The notes under the pieces are model-generated. The model saw only the letters and a list, made by a program, of their open reading frames with translations. It was not told where the DNA came from and made no database searches. 64,000 nucleotides of DNA, taken from Streptomyces camponoticapitis. GTDB lineage: Bacteria; Actinomycetota; Actinomycetes; Streptomycetales; Streptomycetaceae. This document shows positions 26,717-37,200 of the stretch, piece by piece. Positions within the stretch are counted from its first letter, which is position 1. Each line of letters starts with the position of its first letter. Made by a program: the position numbers and the translations under genes. The stretch is taken from NCBI RefSeq assembly GCF_014646115.1, contig NZ_BMMV01000021.1, positions 62,001 through 126,000 on the forward strand, read 5' to 3'.

Positions 26717-27436
26717 GTGTACGGTCACCGCGTGCCTGTTCGATCACATGGGGAAGAGGAAGCCGAGCGCGTCGCAGTGGCTTGGCGAGCTGTCACCGAC
26801 TGGCTTGCCGAGCATGCCCCCACTTCGTACGCCTCCCTCCTGCCGCCCGCGACGGAAGAAGAGATCGCCACCGCCGACTCCCAGCTCAGGCAGCACCTCG
26901 GGTTCGGGCTGCCCGTGGAGCTGGGCGCGCTGTGGCGACTGTGCGGTGGTGTGGAGCACCAGGACATCGAGGCGGACGAGCAGGGCGAGATCTTCTCCGG
27001 GCAGTTCTTCCCGGACGGGCTGCTTCTCTCGCCGGCCAAGGCGTTGGGGCCGCGCCTTCCCGCGCCTGGGACGGAGGACTTCTGGGGCGCCGAGGTGGTT
27101 CCCTGGCTCACAGGGGACGACGAGGACGCACCACTGCAGGGCTTCTACATCGGCGCCCATGGTGTCGGGACGTGGTCCTTCCAGGACAACCCTGCCGGCA
27201 CGCCTGATTACCCGTCGATGGCCGTCTATCTGGAGAGCGTTCACCGCACGCTGACCGTGGGGCCTGCGAACCTGATGGGCTCCGATGTACCCGGCGTCGT
27301 ATGGGGCTGCCTGATCTGGGATCGCCCCGAGGGGTCCTGGCTGACGGATGCCGCCGAGCACTGGAGCCCGGTTCACCGACCAGAGCGGTCCCCAGGGTCG
27401 TCAATGGCGGCGCCGTCCCAAGGAGGAGGCCGGTAG
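26717..27436 (+). CDS. SMI1/KNR4 (SUKH-1) family protein
   Basis: 239 residues if GTG 26717 is used; GTG 26732 is an alternative. The SUKH-1 pattern is clear: LPPATEEEIATADSQLRQHL, GFGLPVELGALWRLCGGVE, then FPDGLLLSPAKAL and the DYPSMAVYLESVHRTL end. In bacteria these are mostly immunity proteins against polymorphic toxins. No toxin gene adjoins, so it is another orphan. The C-terminal ~25 residues (PVHRPERSPGSSMAAPS) look non-conserved. Confidence 0.8.
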   Translation: MYGHRVPVRSHGEEEAERVAVAWRAVTDWLAEHAPTSYASLLPPATEEEIATADSQLRQHLGFGLPVELGALWRLCGGVEHQDIEADEQGEIFSGQFFPDGLLLSPAKALGPRLPAPGTEDFWGAEVVPWLTGDDEDAPLQGFYIGAHGVGTWSFQDNPAGTPDYPSMAVYLESVHRTLTVGPANLMGSDVPGVVWGCLIWDRPEGSWLTDAAEHWSPVHRPERSPGSSMAAPSQGGGR

Positions 27437-27505
27437 CCGCTCCCGGCGGTGCCTCTCCCCGGCAGGGAGAGGCTGGGTTGTCCGGGGCCGAACATACTCG
27501 GAGCC

Positions 27506-28417
27506 ATGAACGGAAAAACGCGGCTCGGGGAGTTCCTCCGGACACGGCGCTCCCAGCTGAGCCCCGACGACGCCGAGGTGCCCACCTACGGGGAGCGCCG
27601 CCGGGTGCCGGGGTTGCGGCGTGAGGAACTGGCGCTGCTGGCCGGGGTGAGTGCCTCGTACTATGCCCGGCTGGAACAGGGGCATTCGATGAACGCCTCG
27701 CCGGAGGTGCTGGACGCGATCGCCCGGGCTCTGCGGCTTGACGAGTCCGAGCGTCTGCACCTGCACGACCTGGCCCGGCCGGCCGGGCCTCGCGGCAGGG
27801 GCCGGCGGCCCGCGCCGGAGCGAGTGACGGGGGCGACCGGTCAGTTGCTGAACGCACTGGCCGACGTGCCCGCGATCGTGGTCGGCCGGCGCTCGGACGT
27901 CCTCGCGTGGAACCGGCTCGGCCACGCGCTGTTCGCCGGACATCTGGACCCCGGCGCCCCCGGCCTGCCGGACCGGCGGCCCAACATGGCCAGGCTCGTC
28001 TTCCTCGACGCCCATACCCGTGAGCTCTACGCGGACTGGCCGAGCAAGGCGCGGGCGGTGGTGGGGAATCTGCGGATGGTCGCGGGCCGGTACCCGGAGG
28101 ACTCCGCGCTGCACACGCTGGTGGGTGAGTTGAGCGCGAAGAGCGAGAACTTCGCCTCGATGTGGGCCGACCACCGCGTCAAGCCCTGCGATGTCGCCGA
28201 CTACGAGCTGCGGCACCCGCTCGTGGGAACACTGACTGTCACCCAGCAGACCCTCGGCCTCGGTCCCGGCCCGAACATCGTGGTCGCCACCACCGTGGCC
28301 GACTCCCCCTCAGCTACGGCCCTGGCCCTGCTCGCGCAGGCGGCCGCCGAGGTCACGGCCGAGGCCACCGCTCCCGCCACCCCCTCGCGACCGAACACCC
28401 ACGTCAGCGACAGCTGA
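27506..28417 (+). CDS. XRE-family regulator with MmyB-like ligand-binding domain
   Basis: 303 residues from ATG 27506. Residues ~10-75 contain an XRE helix-turn-helix (VPGLRREELALLAGVSASYY, ARLEQG), and the rest is the MmyB-like PAS/lipid-binding-type domain (LLNALADVPAIVVGRRSDVL, AWNRLGHALF, MARLVFLD, LRMVAGRYPEDSALHTLVGE). Members of this family usually control an adjacent oxidoreductase or hydrolase. Here the SMP-30-like gene follows in the same direction and is the likely target. Confidence 0.9.
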   Translation: MNGKTRLGEFLRTRRSQLSPDDAEVPTYGERRRVPGLRREELALLAGVSASYYARLEQGHSMNASPEVLDAIARALRLDESERLHLHDLARPAGPRGRGRRPAPERVTGATGQLLNALADVPAIVVGRRSDVLAWNRLGHALFAGHLDPGAPGLPDRRPNMARLVFLDAHTRELYADWPSKARAVVGNLRMVAGRYPEDSALHTLVGELSAKSENFASMWADHRVKPCDVADYELRHPLVGTLTVTQQTLGLGPGPNIVVATTVADSPSATALALLAQAAAEVTAEATAPATPSRPNTHVSDS

Positions 28418-28493
28418 CCCGATCGCCCAAGCCCCGCCCCGTCCGGGGCGGGAGCCGCCCAACACCCCTCATGCGTCGGCGTACCGCTGCCGC

Positions 28494-29513
28494 ATGCCCG
28501 AAAACAGCGAAGGCATCATGCTGAAGAACCTCTCCACCGCCGCGGTCACCACCTCGATCGCCCTCGCCTTCGTGGCGAGCGTTCCGGCTCCCACGTCGGC
28601 CCTCGCCGCCCCGGCGACGACCACCTCCGCCGCCAACTCCCCCGCCACACTGGACAACGCACGGATCGCCGCACACTTCGACCTCGCCCAGGGCCGGATG
28701 CCGGAGAACATCGCCCTGTCCCCCGGCGGTACCGCGTACGTCACCTTCGCCGCCGCCCGCCAGATCGCCCGGGTCACCCCCGGCGGCGCCACCCGGATCC
28801 TGGCCACACTGCCCGCGCCGGCCGACGGCGGTGTCCACACGCCGGTCCTGGGCTTCGCCCTGACCACCGGTATCGTCCGGGCCCACGACGGCACCCTGTA
28901 CGTCCTGTACGCCACCGGTACCGACGACCTCACGGGCCTGTGGCGCCTGCGCCCCGGGGGCGAACCGCAGCGCATCGCCGCGCTGCCCGCCACCGGCCTC
29001 CCCAACGGTCTGGCCCTCGACCCCCGTACCCGGACCCTCTACATGACGGACTCCGTCCTCGGCACCATCTGGAGCGTTCCCACCAGCGGCGGCACCCCCA
29101 CCGCGTGGTCCACCGCCCCCGAACTGGCCTCGGGCGGATTCCTCGGCGCCAACGGCCTCAAGCTCCACGGCGGCGCGGTCTGGGCCACCAACCTCGACAA
29201 GGGCACCCTCCTGCGCATCCCCGTCCTCCCCGGCGGACGCGCCGGTCGCGTACAGACCCGCGCCACCGGCCTGACCGGCATCGACGACTTCGCCTTCACC
29301 GGCCGTGGCGACCGCGTCCTGGCCACCCTCAACGGTCCCAACGAGGTGGCGCTCGTCCAGCCGGGTGGCGGCCACGCCACGGTCCTGACCGCCGCCGACG
29401 GGCTCCAGAACCCCACATCCGTCGCGCTCCACGGCAACACCGTGTACGTCCTGAGCGCCGCCTACACCACTGCCGTGGACCCCAACCTCGTACTCGCCCG
29501 TCTCAACTGCTGA
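28494..29513 (+). CDS. Secreted SMP-30/gluconolactonase-like beta-propeller
   Basis: 339 residues; ATG 28518 gives a shorter start. A signal peptide (VTTSIALAFVASVPAPTSAL) precedes repeated propeller blades: RMPENIALSPGGTAYVTFAA, TGLPNGLALDPRTRTLYMTD, LGANGLKLHGGAVWATNLDK, LTGIDDFAFTGRGDRVLATL, ADGLQNPTSVALHGNTVYVL. Members are lactonases or sugar-acid hydrolases; bacterial secreted ones are often uncharacterised. It lies 76 nt after the MmyB-like regulator. Confidence 0.85.
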   Translation: MPENSEGIMLKNLSTAAVTTSIALAFVASVPAPTSALAAPATTTSAANSPATLDNARIAAHFDLAQGRMPENIALSPGGTAYVTFAAARQIARVTPGGATRILATLPAPADGGVHTPVLGFALTTGIVRAHDGTLYVLYATGTDDLTGLWRLRPGGEPQRIAALPATGLPNGLALDPRTRTLYMTDSVLGTIWSVPTSGGTPTAWSTAPELASGGFLGANGLKLHGGAVWATNLDKGTLLRIPVLPGGRAGRVQTRATGLTGIDDFAFTGRGDRVLATLNGPNEVALVQPGGGHATVLTAADGLQNPTSVALHGNTVYVLSAAYTTAVDPNLVLARLNC

Positions 29514-29611
29514 TGTGGGCGACGGCTCGGCCGAGTTGACCGTCTCCTCCGGGAGTACGGGTCACCGGAGGAGGCAGAAGTGACGATGAGTGCCTTGCCG
29601 GGGCGGGCGGT

Positions 29612-29791
29612 TCAGCGTTTGATGCGTCCGCGGATGGCGAGGACTCCGAGGGCGAGGGGGGTGGGTTCGAGGAGTCGGGAGGTCATCGCGATGTAGGTGC
29701 CGGCGGTGGTCAGGTTCTGTGCGGAGGATGGGAAGCCGACCGAGTTGACGGCGATACGGGTGGCCTTCTCCGCCGCCCGGTCCCAGGTCAC
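29612..29791 (-). pseudogene. C-terminal fragment of an unidentified gene
   Basis: The reverse strand reads DRAAEKATRIAVNSVGFPSS, AQNLTTAGTYIAMTSRLLEP, TPLALGVLAIRGRIKR and a stop. This has the look of a genuine conserved C-terminus with a short membrane-like helix, but the upstream part diverges and I cannot name the family. It is a remnant of at most 59 codons. Confidence 0.4.
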
Positions 29792-29920
29792 GCGCTTCGA
29801 CCAACTGCCGTGCGGGTCAGGGTCGGGGGGGGCCGCCTACAGGCCGCACTCCACCTCGCCGCCATCCACATCTGGACAGCTGCTTGACCACCGAAGCACC
29901 TCCCCCGCGAGGATGGCCAC

Positions 29921-30178
29921 ATGGACGATCTTGTGGAGTTCCTCGTCGCGCGCATCATGGAAGACAACCACGCCTACGCCTACGTGGCCGGCACCATGGG
30001 TGGCGAGGCTCTTCTCGACAGCCATCTCCCCATGCTCGACCTGATTGAGCAACTGGCGAACGACTACACGGCCCTGGATGCCCCGGACTCCCGCTCGGAC
30101 GGTCTGGCATACGCGCTGCGAGTCCTTGGCCAGTCATACGCCAAGCACCCCGCCTACCAGCAGGAATGGCGCCCATAG
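29921..30178 (+). CDS. DUF6221 family protein
   Basis: 85 residues: MDDLVEFLVARIMEDNHAYA at the start and LRVLGQSYAKHPAYQQEWRP at the end are the two signatures of this small Streptomyces family. The middle is shorter than usual and lacks the variable Cys/His stretch. Function unknown; members cluster in mobile or phage-like regions. Confidence 0.85.
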   Translation: MDDLVEFLVARIMEDNHAYAYVAGTMGGEALLDSHLPMLDLIEQLANDYTALDAPDSRSDGLAYALRVLGQSYAKHPAYQQEWRP

Positions 30179-30501
30179 CCTTCGAACACGCCCTGCACCG
30201 AGCCGATCCGAACCCGGTCCTCGCTCACGGCCGTGGCGCCGCTGAAGGGGGCGGGGTGGGCGACGACGGCGACGAGAGCGGTAAGAGACCGCGTGACTGA
30301 GGTCAACGTTCGCACATGCCGGGGCAGCCGACCGGGTCGACGGCCGGGTCCTCGTCGTGCCCGCACTGGGCCAGGGGGCGGCGAGGATGGGTTGGTCCAC
30401 CGCTGCTGCGCCAAGACCGTCTCCGCTGAGTTCCGCACCCATACGCCTTTGAGGTTGGGCTTGGCCTAGCGACTTGGCCAAAAGGCTGACAGGATGGGGA
30501 C
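30179..30501. other. Gene-free stretch
   Basis: No gene or repeat identified; frames here are GC-driven shadows without motifs. Confidence 0.3.
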
Positions 30502-30708
30502 ATGGACACCGCCAAGCTCGAACTCGCAGCCCACCGCTACCGCGAGGCCGAAGCCGCGCTGGACGCTGCCCGGACCGACCTTCGCGCCGAAGCCGTCGCC
30601 GCGATGCGTCAAAACCCCAAGCGCGGCGACCAAGCGGAAGTCGCCCGTATCACGGGATGGACACGCGAGCAGATCAGGCTCCTCATGAAGGCGGACCAGG
30701 ACGGCTGA
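30502..30708 (+). CDS. Small helix-turn-helix-like protein
   Basis: 68 residues. An N-terminal helical hairpin (YREAEAALDAARTDLRAEAV) is followed by QAEVARITGWTREQIRLLMK, which fits a helix-turn-helix of the kind used to sense DNA. Similar short proteins occur near DUF6221 genes in Streptomyces. Function unknown. Confidence 0.7.
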   Translation: MDTAKLELAAHRYREAEAALDAARTDLRAEAVAAMRQNPKRGDQAEVARITGWTREQIRLLMKADQDG

Positions 30709-31096
30709 CCGCACCGCTCTCTGGTGACGCGTCGGAGTCATATCCGTCCCGTCCCGACAGCACCGGACCGCCGGGCGGCACGAACGTGTCACTTCGAGCG
30801 GCGTACCGAGCCTCCGAACTCCGGCCTGCTGAAGTCCGGGCTGGCAATGGTGCGTCGGGCCATTCGGGGCGGACCGAGACTGTCAAGTGGCTGTCATGAC
30901 GATGAGGACAACGCCACGGAAGTCAGAGGTCGCAGCCGGGGAGGCGACGCGGTGTCAGCTCGTTGTGCCATGCGAGGAACTGCTGCGCGCCTGCCTACCG
31001 GCAGCCGCCTGACCTCACGGCCAAGCCCCCCGAAATGATCAGTAGGGCACCATGGGCGCCCGATATCGGTGTCGGTGTCGGTGAGAGAGGCGCCAC
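30709..31096. other. Gene-free stretch
   Basis: No supported gene. A GGTGTC direct repeat (atatcggtgtcggtgtcggtg) lies near 31064-31081 just before the next gene; its meaning is unknown. Confidence 0.3.
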
Positions 31097-31600
31097 TTGA
31101 GTAGGTTGCTGGATGCTTGCGAGACGACGGTCTCCCCGAGTTATCGCCTGTTCGGGCTGGTCGACACGACCATGGGGGCTGAGACGTTCGATGATGATGC
31201 GGACAGATCGAAGTGGCTGCTTCCGGGGCCGGGCCTGGTGTATCTACAGGTGCCCTCTCAGGTGACCACGACGGCGATACGTCTGGAGTCGTGGACCACC
31301 GCACTGGCTCCGCCGCCCGGTCAGTGGGCGGGGCATGAGGAGCTCCAGGTGGACCTTCCCGAAGGCGAGCTTGGTCTGCAGACCGTCGACGGCGGGCTCA
31401 GCGAGATTCCGCTGGTGTTGCCGTCGCCGGGCACGCACCGGATGCGGTGGCAGTGGGTGTTCAACCCGGAAACTGGTCCTTTCGCTTCCCCTCTGCAGGA
31501 TTGTTCCGACGTCCTGCCTACGCCTGCCGGCCATGAAGCCGCTCTGGGCGGGAAGGACCAGTTTTGTCTGGTGCAGATCTGGCGGACCACCGCCGCTTGA
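31097..31600 (+). CDS. Hypothetical protein
   Basis: 167 residues from TTG 31097. Beta-rich and soluble: SYRLFGLVDTTMGAETFDDD, GLVYLQVPSQVTTTAIRLES, EELQVDLPEGELGLQTVDGG, GTHRMRWQWVFNP, FCLVQIWRT. It resembles uncharacterised actinobacterial proteins found beside toxin/immunity genes, but I know no domain name. A hairpin follows 20 nt after the stop. Confidence 0.6.
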   Translation: MSRLLDACETTVSPSYRLFGLVDTTMGAETFDDDADRSKWLLPGPGLVYLQVPSQVTTTAIRLESWTTALAPPPGQWAGHEELQVDLPEGELGLQTVDGGLSEIPLVLPSPGTHRMRWQWVFNPETGPFASPLQDCSDVLPTPAGHEAALGGKDQFCLVQIWRTTAA

Positions 31601-31620
31601 ACCGCGTTGAAGGGACCGCA

Positions 31621-31646
31621 GGGCCGCCCCCGAATGGGGACGGCCC
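31621..31646 (+). terminator. GC-rich hairpin
   Basis: GGGCCGCCCC pairs with GGGGACGGCCC around CGAAT with one bulged A. It lies 20 nt after the stop of the gene at 31097-31600. Confidence 0.6.
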
Positions 31647-31656
31647 ACGCTTCTGA

Positions 31657-31850
31657 TTTACCGGAGCATCACTGCCGGAGCGTCAGCCCCCGGCGCCCCA
31701 GCGGCGGGCAAGGACTGCGACGAATACCCGTTTCACTCATCCGCCGAAAGCGCTGCCCGCTACCGGTTAGAGGGCAGCGGCGACGAGTTCAAGGACGACT
31801 TCGCCGTCCGCTCGCCGCCCTCCACGCTGTTTCCTGCACGGCGACCTCCG
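31657..31850 (+). pseudogene. NucA/NucB-type deoxyribonuclease remnant
   Basis: The forward frame reads PAAGKDCDEYPFHSSAESAA, RYRLEGSGDEFKDDFAVR. CDEYPF is the signature of the NucA/NucB DNase C-terminal domain, widely used as a toxin tip. There is no start codon or upstream toxin, and the frame loses similarity after ~31830. Probably the tip of a lost polymorphic toxin. Confidence 0.5.
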
Positions 31851-32064
31851 CCCGCCCAAACCCAACCACCAGTTGCCCCGCGAGAACATTGCTCCGCGAA
31901 CGCACCCACCTCGCGTTGCGCGCCTTGGACGGGAGGTAGCGCAGGGGCGTCTGCGAGGGGGGGCGGCACGCCCGGAACGGTGGTCACCAGGTACCCCAGT
32001 CCATCCACCACAGAAGGGGCATCTCCTCGGACACGTCCTCGCCGGAGGCGAGCGAAGACGAAGA

Positions 32065-32340
32065 TCAAAACGGAACCGACAGCCCGGCCTTGCGCAGCTG
32101 GGACAGAGCTGTGGACATGCATTGCCCCACAGTCCTCCCATCAGCACGCATGGCATGGTCCAAGGGACCCCCACTGGCGGCGAACGTCCAAGCCGGCGCG
32201 TTGTCAGCCACCCTCTCGGCATCCACCCTGATCATGGCATTCACGCCCTGCTCCCCCAGCCACTCCAGGATGAGGAGCGTCGCGTCCTCGATACCACCGT
32301 CCTGGTCGATCTTTGGCCAGCGGCCCCGGTTTCCTGTCAT
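32065..32340 (-). CDS. Small hypothetical protein
   Basis: 91 residues from ATG 32340 (MTGNRGRWPKIDQDGGIEDA, TLLILEWLGEQGVNAMIRVD, RTVGQCMSTALSQLRKAGLS). Soluble, alpha/beta. It could be an immunity protein of the adjacent nuclease remnant, by position only. No family known to me. Confidence 0.5.
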   Translation of the reverse strand: MTGNRGRWPKIDQDGGIEDATLLILEWLGEQGVNAMIRVDAERVADNAPAWTFAASGGPLDHAMRADGRTVGQCMSTALSQLRKAGLSVPF

Positions 32341-32399
32341 TGCCCGGACTCTACCGAGAGGTTCGAAGCGGGCGGCGTCCAGCGGTCTGGCAAGGAAGT

Positions 32400-33023
32400 T
32401 CAGTGCCTGGTCTCCGTTCTGGCAAAGAGTTCGGCGCACTCGCCGGCGAAGGAACAGAGCTGGTCCACGACCTGCCGGTACTCGTGCGGATCCCGCGCCA
32501 TGTTCGGCGTGGCATCGGTCCACAGCTGCCACAGGCCACCGGCGGCAAGGTATGGGGACGCTCGCTCGGACCCAAGGACGGCATCAAGGTGGAGCAGCGT
32601 GCTGAGGGCAAAGGTCTGGTCGTAGGCGAGGTCGGGTTGAGGCAAGTAGCGATCAAGGTATCCGCAGAGCAGATCGGCGTCCGCGCTCGTGCCGAAGGTG
32701 GCAAGCGTGATGCAGTGGGCCCCGCCGTAGGGGCCTCCGGTGGCCAGCAGTAGTTCGCCGATGCGGCCCCGGAACTCGGTCCTCCCGGCTACAGCAACCA
32801 GCCAGGAGGCAGTCTTACGCTCTCGCCAACCACCTTCGAAAAGGATGCTGAGCTCAGCGGAAGTGATCTCCCCGGCAGCCTGGACCAGTTCCCTCACGAA
32901 CAGGTCGCGCTCAGGCCCGTTCAACCGCAGCGAGCTTCCACCCAGCCGCAGGTACCGCCGACCGGGCGTGACGAACCTTCGGACCAGGTCCATGAGCTCG
33001 GGGTCGGTGTGGGCGTAGCGCAT
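32400..33023 (-). CDS. DUF6000 family protein
   Basis: 207 residues. LMDLVRRFVTPGRRYLRLGG, GGWRERKTASWLVAVAGRTE, GPYGGAHCITLATFGTSADA, DLLCGYLDRYLPQPDLAYDQ, are the recognisable blocks of DUF6000, an all-helical family frequent among predicted immunity proteins. It is the second gene of a reverse-strand pair; the smaller gene at 32065 follows 59 nt downstream. Confidence 0.8.
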   Translation of the reverse strand: MRYAHTDPELMDLVRRFVTPGRRYLRLGGSSLRLNGPERDLFVRELVQAAGEITSAELSILFEGGWRERKTASWLVAVAGRTEFRGRIGELLLATGGPYGGAHCITLATFGTSADADLLCGYLDRYLPQPDLAYDQTFALSTLLHLDAVLGSERASPYLAAGGLWQLWTDATPNMARDPHEYRQVVDQLCSFAGECAELFARTETRH

Positions 33024-33488
33024 GGTGCATCTTTATCCCGGCGAAAACCCAACTGCCAGCTGTTTGGTTCAGAGAAGCAGGCGTCTTCGTGGATTCGGGC
33101 AATTCCGTAGGCGCGGGCACACGGGCCGACGGAGAGTTCGGCCGTCTGGATGACGCCATCGTCGTGGAGGTCGCGCGGTAGCTGCGCATGCCTGGTTGAA
33201 GTTGGGCTCGATCAGCGCGGCGGTCGGCCCGACGGTTGTGATCCGGCCCTCGGGGTAGGTGGGCGGGCTCGTTGTCGACCGCGCCGTCAAGCGGTCGGCC
33301 GGCACGCCGGGAGATCACATCACCGAGACCGAGTGGGCATGAACACTCTGGGCTACGGCCTCCGCGGGAGGCGTCATCTGCTGGTCCAGCCTGACGCGCC
33401 GTCGGTCTGTTGAACCGATGCCCGCCGATTCAGGCAGGCCCCGGCCAATCGACCGGCGCGCCACGCGCGACGGTCGGTGATACTTACG
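33024..33488. other. Gene-free stretch
   Basis: No supported gene on either strand; forward frames at 33060-33180 look weakly coding (VFVDSGNSVGAGTRADGEFG) but have no start, stop or family support. Confidence 0.3.
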
Positions 33489-33881
33489 TCAGCGACCTCG
33501 GACCGGTTCAAGAAACTCAAGCCGGTTGCCAAGCTTGTCGAACGTGTAGAACCGATCGTGCCCAGGGAAGCTGTCATCCCAGGTGACACTCAGTCCGTTG
33601 TCCTGCAACCGCTCGGCGAGCGCGTGGAGCGAGGTCACAAGGATCCCCGGATGCGCTTTCCTGCTCGGACGAAAGTCCTCTTCAACTCCCAAGTGGACCT
33701 CCAGGTCGCCACCCCGGAACCAGCACCCACCGCGAGCCGCAAGCTCCTGCGGCTTCTTGAGCTCTCTCATGCCGAGAACGCGTCCCCAAAAATCGCGGCA
33801 GAGTTCCTCAGCCCCTGGTGGGATCGCCAACTGCACGTGATGCAGGCCGCCCAAGGCGTATCCGAGCGTTCCCTGAGTCAC
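33489..33881 (-). CDS. VOC (glyoxalase-fold) family protein
   Basis: 130 residues from GTG 33881, with GGGGAG at 5-nt spacing. One beta-alpha-beta-beta-beta pair: LHHVQLAIPPGAEELCRDFW, GRVLGMREL, GGCWFRGGDLEVHLGVEEDF, and DSFPGHDRFYTFDKLGNRLE, FLEP. His, His and the terminal Glu of the VOC metal site are present. Members are metal-dependent lyases, dioxygenases or binding proteins (including drug-binding). The longer upstream frame (to 34139) is not conserved. Confidence 0.85.
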   Translation of the reverse strand: MTQGTLGYALGGLHHVQLAIPPGAEELCRDFWGRVLGMRELKKPQELAARGGCWFRGGDLEVHLGVEEDFRPSRKAHPGILVTSLHALAERLQDNGLSVTWDDSFPGHDRFYTFDKLGNRLEFLEPVRGR

Positions 33882-34287
33882 ATCGTCTCCCCTGCTATGA
33901 AACCCTGAGGCCACGGTATTGAGAGTCGGCTGGTCCTGCACGCGTACTCCTGGATGTCGTTGCCGTGAGAGGCGCGGCTGGGGCCCGGCACGCGTCCCGT
34001 CGGCGGCCGGCTGCACACCCCGTACGACAGGCGAACCACCCCCCCAGCGGCTACTCGTCGCCGCACAGCGTCGTGCAGCGGCACAGTTTACGAGGTCGAA
34101 CCCCGCGATCACATCGGTGCGCCACAGCTCCCGCAGCAAGATGCAACGTGCAGTCAGTGTTCACCAAAGGCTCGCGACGGCGTCATTCGCACGTATTGGT
34201 GGACCTTTGTGATCGAGTGCGCGTCCTGATCGAAATCAGCGCAACAGGGGGGTTTCCCCTGCTTCCTCTCTTGACCCCGAGGTACCA
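33882..34287. other. Gene-free stretch between divergent genes
   Basis: Holds the promoters of the VOC gene and of the large secreted enzyme. No clear operator seen. Bases ~34150-34280 are less GC-rich than the surroundings. Confidence 0.35.
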
Positions 34288-37200
34288 ATGAGATTGATGG
34301 TCTTGAACCATCGGCGTACGGGACCATGGCTGCTCGTGCTCGCCACAGCGACCGCAATGGCCTCCGCACCTGCCGTGGCGTACGCGGACAGCGGCCCAGT
34401 CGGGCCGGTCGTCGTTGCTCCGGCCAACATCGATCCGGTCACCGGTGTGCCCGTGACCGGTGCTGGGACCGCCGTTGCGCCCGTCACCGGTGCGCCGCAC
34501 ACCGGTGCGCCCGTCACCGGCGGAATCCCCTTGACCAACACGTCCGAGAGGATCGGCCCGGGCATCGACCTCCAGCACGTGAAGGCCCTTGACCAGAAGG
34601 GCTGGTACGACGCGCAGTTCCTGACCGTCGACCTGTCCAAGCGCGCGGTCGGCACGGATCTGCTGACCTCCGGCCCCGTCGCGTCCGGCGGGCCACTGAG
34701 CGAGGCCGCCAACAAGGCCGGTGCCGTCGCGGGCGTCAACGGCGAGTTCTTCGACATCGGCAACTCCAACGCGGCGCTCGGCGGCGAGGTCCAGAGCGGA
34801 AAGCTGATCAAGTCCGCCGACATCAGCGGCCGTCAGCACGTGGGCGTCACCAAGGACGGCGTCGCCCGGCTCGTGGACCTCTCTGTCGACGCGAACGCCA
34901 ACTTCGCGGGTGCGGACCACAAGGTGCTGTCCCTCAACGCCGCGAACGGCGCCGGGGTCCCCGCGGACGGTCTGATCGCGTTCACCTCGGCGTGGGGCGA
35001 CTACAGCCGCAACCGCGGCCTGACGGGCGTGGCCGCCGACCAGATCGCCGAGGTGCTGGTCAAGAACGGCTCGGTCGTGTCGGTCACGCCGAACGGTCCC
35101 GCGGGCTCGGGGACGATCGCGGACGACAGCTTCGTGCTTGTCGGGCGCGGCGCCTCGGCGACCGCGCTGCGCGCGCTGGAGCCCGGCGACCCGGTGAAGC
35201 TCGACTACGATCTCGCCGACAGCGCAGCCAGGACGTTGAAGTTCGCGCTCGGCCACGGCGGCACCATCGTCTCCGGTGGCAAGGTCGTCAGCGGTCTGGA
35301 CACCTCGGTCGCCCCGCGCACCGCGCTCGGTTTCAAGAACGGCGGCAAGACGCTCGTTCTGGCCACCTGGGACGGCCCGGGCGGCACCGGCAAGGGCGGC
35401 GTCGGGATCGACAAGGAGGCGCGTGACCTCGTCGCGATGGGCGTGGAGACCGCGGTCAACCTCGACGGTGGCGGCTCCACGACGATGGTCGCCCGCGCGC
35501 TCGGCGGGGACGCCGCGACCGTCCGCAACGTCCCGTCCGACGGTCAGGAGCGCAACGACCCGAACGGCGTGGGGGTGTTCGTCTCGAAGGGGGACGGCAA
35601 GCTGGACCAGCTCCTCGTCAGGCCCGCGCCGGGTGCGGCGTCGGCCGACGGTGGCGTGAAGGTCTTTCCGGGACTGCACCGCCGCCTTGTCGCGGAGGGC
35701 GTCGACAACCACGAGACGCCGGTGTCGGTCGACCCGAAGTCCGTGCGGTGGACCGCGAGCGGAGCACCCGTCAAGGGCGGCATGCTCACGGCCCCGGCCC
35801 ATGCGGATCGCACGATCACGGTCCGTGCGCATGTGCGTAACGACAAGGCGGAGGAGAAGGTCTCCGTCCTCGGCGCGGTCAACAGCGTGGAGATGTCGTC
35901 CCAGCGCCTGTCGATCGCCGACGCGACGCCCGACAACGCTGTCAGCGTCTCCGTGACCGGCCGCGACGCCCAGGGCTACACGGCTCCGATCGACCCGCAG
36001 GACCTCGTCCTCGACTACGACCACAGCGTCCTCGACATCAAGTCCGTGGACGGCAAGCTGAAGATCACCCCGCTCACCGACGCGGGCACGGTCCTCAAGG
36101 TCTCGGTCGGCGGCAAGTCGGTCCAGCTCCCGGTCACGGTCGGCGTGCAGACGAAGACGGTCTACGACTTCGACGACGATGTGCTCGCCCACTGGGTCAA
36201 CAACAGCACGGCGGCCACGACGTTCTCGGCGGACCCCGACGGTCTGCGGATCGACTTCAACGCGATGCGCAACGTGGGCATCGCGGCGAAGTCGGCGGCC
36301 GGACGCATCACCGTGCCCGGCCAACCGCTTCGCCTGCGGGTGCGGCTCAAGTCGAGCATCAGCGTGCCGAACGGTCTCACCTACATCAGCTACGTCGACG
36401 CGGACGGCAAGAGCAACGGCTCGTACGGCACCGGTCTGATCGCGAGCGACGACTGGCAGAACGCGTCGTTCACGCTGCCCGCGAACACGAAGTTCCCGAT
36501 CGCGGTCTCGGGCTTCCAGGGCATCAACACCAGCGCCGCGCAACAGAAGGCGGGCACGTTCGTCCTTGACCGCGTCGAGGCCGACGTCCCGACGTCGATC
36601 GACCAGCCCGACCAGCCCGACCAGCCCGGCCCGCGGCCCGACCCGCTCGTCTCCGACGACGGCTCGCTGCCCCAGGGCCACGACACGTGGAAGTTCGCCA
36701 CGCTGTCGGACGTGCAGTTCACCGCCGACAACCCGGCGTTGACCGAGGTCGCGACGGCCGCCATCCAGCGGATCCGCAAGACCAATCCGGACTTGGTCGT
36801 CCTCAACGGTGACATCACCGACCGCGGGCTGCCGCAGGACCTCTCCCTCGCCCGCAAGGTACTCACCGACGCCGGGTGCGACCTCGTACCGGTCGGCCAG
36901 GAGCCGGCGGCGAACAGCACGCCGAACCCGAAGTCCGGCTCGGTCCCCTGCTATTACGTACCGGGCAACCACGAGTCCTACGGCCTCAACAACGTCCAGC
37001 AGGACCTGACGAACTTCACCGAGGAGTTCGGCCGGCCGTACCGGACGTTCGACCACAAGGGCACGCGGTTCATCCTGCTCGCCAGCTCCGTCGGGTCGCT
37101 GCGCGGGACGGCGTGGGACCAGCTCCCGATGTTCCAGAAGGCACTCGCCGACGCGAAGAACGACCGCTCGGTGCACAACGTCATGGTGTTCGCCCACCAC

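Noticed and set aside
34430..34530. ACCGGTGCGCC repeats, considered as an operator or CRISPR
   Set aside because: They are inside the coding frame and encode a PVTGAP-repeat linker; spacing is irregular.
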